Source: Streptomyces sp. NBC_01262 (GTDB lineage Bacteria > Actinomycetota > Actinomycetes > Streptomycetales > Streptomycetaceae). Taken from it: a stretch of 64,000 bases of DNA. The notes beneath the pieces were generated by a model that had not been told where the DNA came from, ran no database searches, and saw nothing but the letters and a program-made list of their open reading frames with translations. Made by a program: the position numbers and the translations under genes. Of this stretch, positions 51,428-59,324 are shown one piece after another. The DNA is taken from contig NZ_CP108462.1 of NCBI RefSeq assembly GCF_036226365.1, forward strand, positions 8,724,001 to 8,788,000. Direction: 5' to 3'. Every line of letters begins with the position of its first letter. Positions within the stretch are counted from its first letter, which is position 1.

Positions 51428-52156
51428 TCAGAGCCTGCGGACCCAGTCGTCGGCGACACCGTGCATCGCCGATTCGGCCGGGCGCAGCTGGGAGTCGTCG
51501 AAGCGGTAGGTGAGGTGGTCGATGACGGCGACCACGCCGTCGATCTGCCGCGTCATCTGCACGGTGATGGTGACTTCGCTCTCCCGCTCCATTCGGCCGT
51601 CCAGGGTGACGACGCCGTCGACGACGGTCACGCCGATGGCCTGCCGGTTGAGCCACATGGTGCGGACCAGGATCTCGTCGATCACCTCTTCGCGGATGTC
51701 CTCGTCGGGGCGCAGGAAGACCTGCAGCAGGTCACGGCGGGTGACGATGCCGACCAGACGGTCCTCCTCGTCCAGCACGGGCAGCCGCTCGACACGGTGC
51801 TGCGCCATGGTGCGGGCGGCGCGCGCGATGGAGTCGTCGGCGCGAACGGTGACCGGCGGGGTGGACATCAGCTGCCCGGCGGTACGCGCCCGGGCCTTGG
51901 CGGCGGCCCGGCGGGCGGCGGGCGTCAAGTGGGTCAGCCGGAAGCGTCGCCTGCCGTTGGCGTCGGACCGTTCTGCCTGACGAAACATCAGGTCGGTCTC
52001 GGAGATGACCCCGAGGACCTTCTCGTCGTCGTCCACCACTGGCAGGCCGCTGATGCGGTGCTTCGCGAGCAGTTCCGCGACCTCCTTGAACGGCGTTGTG
52101 CCGACAACCCGGACGACGTCGCCCGTCATCACGTTGCCGATCTTCTGGTGCTTCAT
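51428..52156 (-). CDS. CBS-pair and BON domain protein (copy 2)
   Basis: The 242-residue protein has two CBS motifs (GNVMTGDVVRVVGTTPFKEV and GQLMSTPPVTVRADDSI), separated by a basic insert rich in alanine and arginine (about 75-100). A BON domain follows (VVDGVVTLDGRMERESEV). It is 28 bp after the large acetyltransferase-ligase gene and 15 bp before the SHOCT gene, so it belongs to that minus-strand operon. It is a likely adenylate-energy sensor, as for the other two copies. Confidence 0.88.
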   Translation of the reverse strand: MKHQKIGNVMTGDVVRVVGTTPFKEVAELLAKHRISGLPVVDDDEKVLGVISETDLMFRQAERSDANGRRRFRLTHLTPAARRAAAKARARTAGQLMSTPPVTVRADDSIARAARTMAQHRVERLPVLDEEDRLVGIVTRRDLLQVFLRPDEDIREEVIDEILVRTMWLNRQAIGVTVVDGVVTLDGRMERESEVTITVQMTRQIDGVVAVIDHLTYRFDDSQLRPAESAMHGVADDWVRRL

Positions 52157-52184
52157 GGCGTTCTCCCTTCCAGCTTCGAATTTC

Positions 52185-54881
52185 TCAGCGCAGGCGGCGC
52201 AGATACGGATCCCGGGCGTGCCGGGGCAGTACGCGGATGCGTACGTCGAGGGCGGTGACGCCGTCGGGCCGGGCGACGACCGGATTGAGGTCGGCCTCGG
52301 CGAGCTGCGGCAGGTCACTCGCGAGTTGTGACAGTCGCAGGAGCAACTGCTCCAGTCCCTGCAGGTCCACCGGGCCGTTGCCGCGGTGGCCGAAGAGCAG
52401 GGGGGCACAGCGGGGCGCGGTGATCAGGTCATGCACGTCGCTGTCGGTGAGCGGGGCGAGGCGGGCGGCGTGATCGGCCAGGAGCTCGGTGGCGGTGCCG
52501 CCCAGCCCGAACAGGACCAGCGGGCCGAAGACCTCGTCCTGGACGACGCCGGCGACCAGTTCGGTGCCGCGCTTCGCCATGGGCTGGACCAGGACGCCGG
52601 TCATGACGGTGCCGAACCGGGCCGTGAGGTCGCGGTGGGCGGCCCGGATCTGCTCCGGGCCCTCCAGATCGAGCACCACCGCGGCCTGGTCGCTCTTGTG
52701 CAGCAGGCCGGGCCAGTGGGCCTTGAGCACCACACGCCCGCCGGGTCCGGCCAGGCGGACGGCGGCTTCGACGGCCTCCTGCTCGGTCTCGGCCCAGGCC
52801 TGCGGAAGGTGCGGGATGCCGTAGCGGTCCAGCAGGTCCGCGCACTGGCGCGGGTCGAGCCAGCCGCCCTCGGGGTTCGCCGCGAGGAAGGCGTCGACGA
52901 GCGCGCGGGCCCCCGCCGTGTCGATGCCGGTCAGCTCCGGCAGTGTGCCCGGCGGCCGGTCGAGCCAGCGGGTGCGGGCGACGGCATGGGCCAGGGCCCG
53001 GGCGGCGTCCTGCGGGTCGGCGTACGCGGGGACGGCGCCGCCACCGGTGGTGTGCAGCAGCCGGACCCGGTCCGCCTGGTCGAGAAGGACCGCGGTGACC
53101 GGCCGGGAGCGCTGCTCGGGGGCTGAATGCGTGAGGGCCCTGAGGGGATCGTCGCCGGTGGCCTCGGCCAGTGCGGTGGGCACCAGGGCCACCAGGACCG
53201 CGTCCACGGCGCCGTGCTCGCACAGCCGGTCCACGCAGGCCCGCAGGGCATCGGCGCCCACGGTGGCCGTGGCGTCGACCGGGTTGGCGGCGCTCGCCCC
53301 TGCGGGGAGCAGGCCGGTCAGATCGCTGACCAGGCCGGTGGGAAGCTCGGGGACGGTGAGCCCGGCGTCGGCGCAGGCGTCGGCGGCCAGTACGGCCGCG
53401 CCACCCGCGTTCGACACGATGGCCACCCGCGCTCCCGCCGGGAGCGGCTGGGAGTGCAGAAGGGCTGCGGTGTCGAGAAGCTCGCCGATCGTCCGGGTGG
53501 CGATGACGCCGGCCTGGGTGAACAGGGCCTGCCGGGTCATCGTCGGGGTGGCGGCCGCGGCGGTGTGGGAAGCGGCGGCCCGGCGCCCGGCGGTGGACCG
53601 GCCGGCGTCGACGGTCAGCACCGGCATGCGCCGGGCGACCCGTCGTGCCGTACGCGAGAAGGCGCGCGGATTGCCGAACGACTCCAGGTGCAGCAGAGCC
53701 AGGTCGGTGGTGCCGTCGTCCTCCCACCACTGCAGCAGGTCGTTGCCGCTGACGTCGTACTTGTCACCCAGCGACACGAAGCTGGACACGCCGATCCCGA
53801 GCCGGGACAGCCCGCCGAGCAGCGCGATGCCGACCCCGCCGGACTGCACCGCGACCCCGGCGGTGCCGGGCAGCGGGCGGTGCGCGGCGAAGGTCGCGTC
53901 CAGCCGGACCGGCTCCTCGGTGTTGGCGATGCCCAGGCAGTTGGGGCCGAGCAGCCGCATTCCGTAGCGGCGGCAGACGGCCAGCAGGGCGGACGCCTCA
54001 CCGCGATCCAGACCGGAGGTCAGAACGACCAGGGCGTGCACGCCGGACTTTCCGCATTGCTCGGCCGTCTCCGGCACCGCGTGGGCGGGCACGGCGATCA
54101 CGGCGAGGTCGGGAGGATCCGGAAGCGCTGTGACGCTGGGGAAGCACGGCGTGTGCTCGATGGCGTGGGCATGCGGGTTGACGGCGTACAGGCGGCCGGT
54201 GAAGCCGGCTCGCCGGATGTTCTTCAGCACCGCCCGGCCCACCGATCCGGGCTTGGTGCCCGCACCGACCACCGCGACGGAGCGCGGGCGCAGCAGAGGC
54301 CGCAGGCTCGCGGCGTCGGCGGTCCTGCCGCGTTCGTCGACGGCGGTCAGGTAGTGCTCGTCCGGGTCGAGCCGGATGGTGCAGTGGACCTCGGTGCCGT
54401 CGAAGCGGCGCGCGGTGTTGAGGCCGAGATCGGCGAAGACCTTGTGCACCAGACGGTTGTCGGCCAGCGCGTCGGCGGTGAAGGCCGTGATGCCGTCCTC
54501 GCGGGCGGCGTGCACCAGGTGCTCCAGGAGCAGCGTGCCCACGCCGCAGTGGTGGAAGTCGTCGGCGGTCGCCAGAGCGATCTCGGCGGACGCGGGTTCC
54601 GCGGCGGTCTCGTATTCGGCGACGCCCACGACCTGTCCGGCGTGGGCGGCGATCAGCGCGCGGTGACCGGGCCGAGGCGGGGCGCACAGCCGGTCCGCGG
54701 CCATCCGGCCCGACAGACGGCTGGCTCCGAAGAACCGCAGCCGCAGATTCTCGGCCGACATCTTCTCGTACAGCCGTACCACCTCGTGGTGGTCCTCCGG
54801 CTGTGCCGGTCGTATCTCCACCGTCCTGCCGTCGGACAGCAGCGCGTGGACAGGTCGCACGCTGTGCGGGGTGCCGGTCAT
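52185..54881 (-). CDS. GNAT acetyltransferase fused to acyl-CoA synthetase-like domains (Pat family)
   Basis: The 898-residue protein begins with a GNAT domain (about 10-175, acetyl-CoA loop HHCGVGTLLLEHL). It continues with an NDP-forming acyl-CoA synthetase-like part: CoA-binding (SVAVVGAGTKPGSVGRAVL), ligase (GVAVQSGGVGIAL) and C-terminal ATP-grasp (VVLKAHWPGLLHKSDQA). GNAT-first fusions in actinomycetes act as protein lysine acetyltransferases; enterobacterial Pat has GNAT last. A histidine is kept in the AASHTAAAA segment where NDP-forming ligases carry SHTG, so real ligase activity is conceivable. It could tune acetyl-CoA enzymes made in the same regulon. A perfect dormancy box lies 83 bp upstream of the ATG. 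Confidence 0.87.
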   Translation of the reverse strand: MTGTPHSVRPVHALLSDGRTVEIRPAQPEDHHEVVRLYEKMSAENLRLRFFGASRLSGRMAADRLCAPPRPGHRALIAAHAGQVVGVAEYETAAEPASAEIALATADDFHHCGVGTLLLEHLVHAAREDGITAFTADALADNRLVHKVFADLGLNTARRFDGTEVHCTIRLDPDEHYLTAVDERGRTADAASLRPLLRPRSVAVVGAGTKPGSVGRAVLKNIRRAGFTGRLYAVNPHAHAIEHTPCFPSVTALPDPPDLAVIAVPAHAVPETAEQCGKSGVHALVVLTSGLDRGEASALLAVCRRYGMRLLGPNCLGIANTEEPVRLDATFAAHRPLPGTAGVAVQSGGVGIALLGGLSRLGIGVSSFVSLGDKYDVSGNDLLQWWEDDGTTDLALLHLESFGNPRAFSRTARRVARRMPVLTVDAGRSTAGRRAAASHTAAAATPTMTRQALFTQAGVIATRTIGELLDTAALLHSQPLPAGARVAIVSNAGGAAVLAADACADAGLTVPELPTGLVSDLTGLLPAGASAANPVDATATVGADALRACVDRLCEHGAVDAVLVALVPTALAEATGDDPLRALTHSAPEQRSRPVTAVLLDQADRVRLLHTTGGGAVPAYADPQDAARALAHAVARTRWLDRPPGTLPELTGIDTAGARALVDAFLAANPEGGWLDPRQCADLLDRYGIPHLPQAWAETEQEAVEAAVRLAGPGGRVVLKAHWPGLLHKSDQAAVVLDLEGPEQIRAAHRDLTARFGTVMTGVLVQPMAKRGTELVAGVVQDEVFGPLVLFGLGGTATELLADHAARLAPLTDSDVHDLITAPRCAPLLFGHRGNGPVDLQGLEQLLLRLSQLASDLPQLAEADLNPVVARPDGVTALDVRIRVLPRHARDPYLRRLR

Positions 54882-54964
54882 CACGGTCCTCTTCTCCTCG
54901 GATGCCACTTCGACGATCCACCGGCGCCAGTGCGGCCGACTGGGGCTGGCTGGGGGCGAGGAGA

Positions 54965-54978
54965 GGGCCGTTCGGCCC
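54965..54978. promoter_or_regulatory. Perfect dormancy box upstream of the Pat-family gene
   Basis: GGGCCGTTCGGCCC (54965-54978) matches all defined positions and lies 83 bp before the minus-strand ATG at 54881. A possible second copy at 54987-55000 keeps only 7 of 12 positions. It would govern the operon Pat-family gene, CBS-BON copy 2, SHOCT and flavodoxin. Confidence 0.68.
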
Positions 54979-55007
54979 CGATTCGGCTGCCGGTCCGGCT
55001 CGATCGG

Positions 55008-55664
55008 TCAGGCGCTCGACTTCTGCTCGAGGTCGCTGCGGACGTCGATGACACCGTCCACGCCGCGGCACAGCCGCTCCACGACGGGGATGAGGTTCGC
55101 CTGCTCGACGGTGCCCTTCAGGGTGACGCGACCGTCGACGACGTGGACGGTCACCGAGTACGGGGCCAGACCGAGCGTCCGGGTGAGGACATCGCCCTGG
55201 ATCTCCTCGCGGATGGCGCTGTCCCGCCGCAGGAAGACCCGCAGCAGGTCGGCACGGCTGATCACGCCGACCAGCCGGCCGGAGTCGTCCACCACCGGGA
55301 GCCGCTTGACGTGATGGCTCTCCATCTCCCGGGCGGCTTCCACGACGGACCACTCGGGGTGGGAGACAACGGCCGGGCTGGTCATCAGCCCCTCGGCCGT
55401 GATCGCTTCGGCCTTGGCCCGGTCCGCGTGCGGTGTGTGCGCGGCGGGCAGCAGCCCGGCCGGATCCGGCTGCTGCGCTTCCTTGCGCAGCAGGTCCGCC
55501 TCGGACACCACGCCCACCGGGCGGTCCGCGTCGTCCACGACGGGCAGGGCCGTGATGTCGTACTCCATCAGGAGCTTTGCGATTTCCTTGAAGGGCGTGT
55601 CCCGACCTGTGCGGACGACGTCCCTCGTCATCAGATCGCTGACGCATCGGTGCTGCATGGTCAT
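55008..55664 (-). CDS. CBS-pair and BON domain protein (copy 3)
   Basis: The 218-residue protein has two CBS motifs (SDLMTRDVVRTGRDTPFKEI and EGLMTSPAVVSHPEWSV) and a BON domain (VVDGRVTLKGTVEQANLI). Sequence similarity to copies 1 and 2 is evident throughout, including LLRVFLRRD, so the three are paralogues. An AAGGAGG site precedes the ATG at 55664. It is divergent from a USP gene across a shared box pair. Confidence 0.88.
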   Translation of the reverse strand: MTMQHRCVSDLMTRDVVRTGRDTPFKEIAKLLMEYDITALPVVDDADRPVGVVSEADLLRKEAQQPDPAGLLPAAHTPHADRAKAEAITAEGLMTSPAVVSHPEWSVVEAAREMESHHVKRLPVVDDSGRLVGVISRADLLRVFLRRDSAIREEIQGDVLTRTLGLAPYSVTVHVVDGRVTLKGTVEQANLIPVVERLCRGVDGVIDVRSDLEQKSSA

Positions 55665-55733
55665 GGTTTGTCGCCTCCTTCGCCTGGATGTCGCTTCTCT
55701 TCCAATGTCCACCCGGAAGGCCCGCGTACGCGT

Positions 55734-55767
55734 GGGCCGGTCGGCCCTCGCCGGGGCCGCATCGACC
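55734..55767. promoter_or_regulatory. Paired dormancy boxes between CBS-BON copy 3 and USP copy 5
   Basis: The perfect GGGCCGGTCGGCCC (55734-55747) and GGGCCGCATCGACC (55754-55767, 9 of 12) have centres 20 bp apart. They lie 69 bp from the minus-strand ATG and 80 bp from the plus-strand GTG, so both divergent genes are in range. Confidence 0.7.
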
Positions 55768-55847
55768 CCTCGTCCGCGCTGACAGACGGTGTCATGGTGC
55801 GTACGCAGAGTCCTGTACGGCGAAACGAGCGAAAGGCGGTGGGGACG

Positions 55848-56726
55848 GTGGAGCTTCCCCTGGTGGTCGGTGTCGACGGATCGGCGTCGAGCCTGCTGGC
55901 GGTGGACTGGGCCGTGGCCGAGGCGGTGCGGCACGGGGTGCCGCTGCGGCTGGTGCACGCGAGCCTTTGGGAGCGTTACGAAGGGACGATGCCGCCCTTC
56001 AGCCCCGGCCGGGGGCCGTCCGGACAGGATCTGGACGAGCAGATCATCGCCGCCGCGGCCGAGCGTGCCCGGCTGGCCGACCCGGACGTGAAGGTCACCA
56101 CCGACGTGCTGCCCGAGGACACGGTGTCGGCGCTCCTGCGCGAGGGCCGCACCGCGTTCGCGCTGGTCACCGGTCACCGCGGCCGGGGCGAACTCTCCGG
56201 GCTGCTGCTCGGATCGACCGGCCTGGCGGTGGCGTCCCGCGCCGAGTGCCCCGTGATCGTCGTACGCGGCGAGCGGTCCAACCTGGAGGGAACCCATCGC
56301 CGCGTGGCGCTCGGTGTCGGCGACGCCGGTGACAGCTCGGCCGCCGTGGCCTTCGCCTTCCGCGAGGCCGGGTTGCGCGGCGGGCGGCTCGAAGCCGTCC
56401 ACGCCTGGCGCTGCCCGGCGCGTGAGCTGCCGGACTTCCCGGCGTACGCGGGCGAGGTCGCCGACCCGCACCGGCACGAGGCCGAGCGGTACCTGGACGG
56501 CGTGCTGCGCGCCCCGGCCCTTGAGTACCCGGACATCGCCGTACGCCGGGGGATCCGGGAGGGTGCGGCTCGTGACGCCCTGCTGGACGCGGCGCTCACC
56601 GCCGACCTGCTGGTGGTCGGCGCGCGCCGTCGGCACGGCTCTCTCGGCATGCAGCTCGGCCCGGTGAACCACGCGGTGCTGCACCACGCCGCCTGCCCCG
56701 TGGCGGTCGTGCCCCAGCCGGCCTGA
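55848..56726 (+). CDS. Universal stress protein, tandem UspA domains (copy 5)
   Basis: The 292-residue protein has two UspA domains: it opens LVVGVDGSASSLLAVDW, and domain 1 ends GHRGRGELSGLLLGSTG. Domain 2 ends GARRRHGSLGMQLGPVNHAVLHH. Both ATP-binding loops look intact. The GTG at 55848 follows a GGCGGTGGGGA stretch; an ATG at 55794 with no ribosome binding site is the alternative. A 7-bp hairpin lies just after the stop. Confidence 0.88.
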   Translation: MELPLVVGVDGSASSLLAVDWAVAEAVRHGVPLRLVHASLWERYEGTMPPFSPGRGPSGQDLDEQIIAAAAERARLADPDVKVTTDVLPEDTVSALLREGRTAFALVTGHRGRGELSGLLLGSTGLAVASRAECPVIVVRGERSNLEGTHRRVALGVGDAGDSSAAVAFAFREAGLRGGRLEAVHAWRCPARELPDFPAYAGEVADPHRHEAERYLDGVLRAPALEYPDIAVRRGIREGAARDALLDAALTADLLVVGARRRHGSLGMQLGPVNHAVLHHAACPVAVVPQPA

Positions 56727-56731
56727 CGCCT

Positions 56732-56748
56732 GATCCGGCCACCGGATC
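56732..56748. terminator. Short hairpin after USP copy 5
   Basis: GATCCGG (56732-56738) and CCGGATC (56742-56748) form a 7-bp stem with a 3-base loop, 6 bp after the USP stop. It is a possible terminator separating this gene from the PAS-phosphatase gene. Confidence 0.45.
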
Positions 56749-56916
56749 CCATGTGGTGGGCGGGCCTTCGGAATCCGACGTGAAAACAGCGGTTGTTGCG
56801 TCAATTTGTGCCGAAAAAGGACAAACCCCGCGTGGGACGGCTCAGGGATGCTCCACTGGTCCGCATCTCGTCAAGTACGGGACGGCGGGGGGACGCGCTC
56901 GCGGGCTGGAGGCAGG

Positions 56917-59181
56917 ATGGCGTCGGAGGGGAACCTGCGCAGAACGGCAGGCGGACAGGGGCTGTTCCGGGGGTTGTTGGAGGCGGCGCCGGACGCGATG
57001 GTGATCGTGGACGACGGTGGTGTCATCCGGTTGGTGAACGCGCAGACGGAGGCGTTGTTCGGGTATCCGCGTGCGGAGTTGCTGGGGCAGCCCATCGAGG
57101 TCCTGGTGCCGCATCGGTTCCGGGGGCAGCATCCCGGGCATCGCCATGGTTACGCGGCCAATCAGAAGGTCCGTCCGATGGGCCAGGGGCTGGAGTTGTA
57201 CGGGCTGTGCAAGGACGGCCGGGAATTCCCGGTCGAGATCAGCCTCAGCCCGCTGGAGACCCCCGACGGGCTGCTGGTCTCCGCCGCCGTCCGCGACGTC
57301 AGCGACCGCAAGGCCGCCGAAGCGAAATTCCGGGGGTTGTTGGAGGCGGCGCCGGACGCGATGGTGATCGTGGACGACGGTGGTGTCATCCGGTTGGTGA
57401 ACGCGCAGACGGAGGCGTTGTTCGGGTATCCGCGTGCGGAGTTGCTGGGGCAGCCCATCGAGGTCCTGGTGCCGCATCGGTTCCGGGGGCAGCATCCCGG
57501 GCATCGCCATGGTTACGCGGCCAATCAGAAGGTCCGTCCGATGGGCCAGGGGCTGGAGTTGTACGGGCTGTGCAAGGACGGCCGGGAGTTCCCGGTCGAG
57601 ATCAGCCTCAGCCCGCTGGAGACCCCCGACGGGCTGCTGGTCTCCGCCGCCGTCCGCGACGTCAGCGACCGCAAGGCCGCCGAGGAGCGGATCAACGAAC
57701 TCGCGGTGCTGGTCGAGTCGTCCCAGGACGCGATCCTCGTCAAGACCCTCAGCGGGGAGATCACCTTCTGGAACGCCGCCGCCCAGCGCCTGTACGGCTA
57801 CGACGCCGAGCAGGTCATCGGCCGGCACATCGACATACTCGCCCCGCCCGACCGCAAGGACGAGATCGCGACACTGCTCGAACGGATCGGCCGCGGCGAG
57901 CGGATCGAGCACTACGAGACCCTGCGGGTCACCAGCGACGGCAGCCTCCTGGATGTCGATGTGACCCTGTGGCCGACCCGTAGCCGGGACGGTGTCATCA
58001 CCGGTGCCTGCTCCATCGTGCGTGATGTCGCGGAGCGAAAACGGGCCGAACAGGAGCTCACCGAGCTCTACCAGCAGCAGCGGCACATCGCGCTGACCCT
58101 GCAACGCAGTCTGATGGGCGTCCCTGAACAGGTCCCCGGGACCCGGGCGGCCAGCCGCTACCTGCCCTCGACCCAGGGCGAGGGGGTGGGCGGGGACTGG
58201 TTCGACCTGATCGCGCTGGGCGACGGACGGGTCGGCCTGATCATGGGAGATGTGATGGGTCGCGGCCTGGACGCGGCCGTGGTCATGGGGCAGCTACGGT
58301 CCGCGGCCCGTGCCCTGGCGCTGGCCGGGCTGCCGCCCCGTGAGCTGATGCAGGCCTTGGACGAATTCACCTGCGGCCTGCCCGAACAGTTCGTCACCTG
58401 TGTCTATCTGGAGGTGGACCCCGCCCGGGGCGAGATGACCGTGTGTTCGGCCGGTCACCTGCCGATTCTGCTGATCTCGCCGGACGCCACGGTCGGCGCG
58501 CTTCCGGTGCCGGTCAGCGTGCCGCTGGGGGTGGGAGAGGTCCCGCACGAGCAGGTCCGCCTTCCCGTTCATCCCGGTGCGACGCTGGCTCTGTACACCG
58601 ACGGGCTGGTGGAGACCCCGCACAGCGACATCGAGAGCCAGCTGAAACTCCTGACCGTGACCCTGCAGGAGGCGTTCGCCAGGACCAGCGGCCTGGAGGC
58701 TGCGGCCGAGCATGTCCTGCGTACCCTGCTTCCGGACACCCGCACGTCGGCCGACGACGTGACCCTGCTGCTGGTCGGCTTTCCGGTGGCGCCCCTGGCC
58801 GTGGTCGAGACCGAGCTGGACTGCGAGGCGATCTCGGTACCCGCCGGGCGACGGTTCGTCGACGAGGCACTGCGCTCCTGGGACCGTGCGGCGCTGGTGG
58901 ACACCGCGTCGCTGCTGGTCTCGGAGCTCCTGACGAACGCGGTCTGTCACGCCGAGGGGCCGATTCGCCTGGGGGTCCGGCACAGCACCAGCGAACTGGT
59001 CGTGGAGATCACCGACCGCAGCCCCCGTCTGCCCCGGCAGCAGGCCGGGGACGCCGACGACGAACACGGGCGCGGCCTGATCCTGGTCGACGCCCTGGCC
59101 CACAGCTGGGGCACCCGGCCGTGCATCGACGGCAAGACCGTCTGGTTCTCGCTCCTGACCGCCCCGGCCCAAACCTGGTAG
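56917..59181 (+). CDS. Triple-PAS SpoIIE/RsbU-type phosphatase with HATPase domain
   Basis: The 754-residue protein has three PAS domains (about 17-137, 138-258 and 260-385), a PP2C-like SpoIIE phosphatase domain (about 400-610; GVGGDWFDLIALGDG and DVMGRGLDAA) and a C-terminal anti-sigma-type HATPase (about 625-750; LVSELLTNAVCHAEG). Such proteins dephosphorylate anti-sigma-factor antagonists and so release stress sigma factors. The first two PAS domains differ by no visible residue over about 118 positions, because the DNA is a recent tandem duplication. A GGAGG lies 8 bases before the ATG. The upstream region has AT-rich stretches but no clear dormancy box. Confidence 0.9.
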   Translation: MASEGNLRRTAGGQGLFRGLLEAAPDAMVIVDDGGVIRLVNAQTEALFGYPRAELLGQPIEVLVPHRFRGQHPGHRHGYAANQKVRPMGQGLELYGLCKDGREFPVEISLSPLETPDGLLVSAAVRDVSDRKAAEAKFRGLLEAAPDAMVIVDDGGVIRLVNAQTEALFGYPRAELLGQPIEVLVPHRFRGQHPGHRHGYAANQKVRPMGQGLELYGLCKDGREFPVEISLSPLETPDGLLVSAAVRDVSDRKAAEERINELAVLVESSQDAILVKTLSGEITFWNAAAQRLYGYDAEQVIGRHIDILAPPDRKDEIATLLERIGRGERIEHYETLRVTSDGSLLDVDVTLWPTRSRDGVITGACSIVRDVAERKRAEQELTELYQQQRHIALTLQRSLMGVPEQVPGTRAASRYLPSTQGEGVGGDWFDLIALGDGRVGLIMGDVMGRGLDAAVVMGQLRSAARALALAGLPPRELMQALDEFTCGLPEQFVTCVYLEVDPARGEMTVCSAGHLPILLISPDATVGALPVPVSVPLGVGEVPHEQVRLPVHPGATLALYTDGLVETPHSDIESQLKLLTVTLQEAFARTSGLEAAAEHVLRTLLPDTRTSADDVTLLLVGFPVAPLAVVETELDCEAISVPAGRRFVDEALRSWDRAALVDTASLLVSELLTNAVCHAEGPIRLGVRHSTSELVVEITDRSPRLPRQQAGDADDEHGRGLILVDALAHSWGTRPCIDGKTVWFSLLTAPAQTW
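56965..57683 (+). repeat. Tandem 363-bp duplication of a PAS-encoding segment
   Basis: Bases 56965-57320 and 57328-57683 are identical over 356 bp except one silent A/G change (57235 versus 57598). The unit length is 363 bp, exactly 121 codons, so the frame is kept and one extra PAS domain results. Near identity including third positions indicates a very recent duplication or ongoing gene conversion. Confidence 0.95.
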
Positions 59182-59219
59182 CCGGGGCCTGCACCCGGGG
59201 GCCGGGCGGCTTGCGGCAA

Positions 59220-59256
59220 GGGCCGAACGGCCCCGGCGACGGGCTCCCTGCGGCCC
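59220..59256. promoter_or_regulatory. Paired dormancy boxes upstream of pflB
   Basis: The perfect GGGCCGAACGGCCC (59220-59233) is followed by a partial copy (59243-59256, 9 of 12), with centres 23 bp apart. The first ends 91 bp before the pflB ATG at 59325. This puts pyruvate formate-lyase and its activase under the same inferred control as the stress proteins. Confidence 0.68.
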
Positions 59257-59324
59257 TGCCCCGGGGCGGCCGCAGGCGATGAACTCGTGGGAGGAAGACA
59301 GCGGAACACCTCCCGGAGGCAGTG

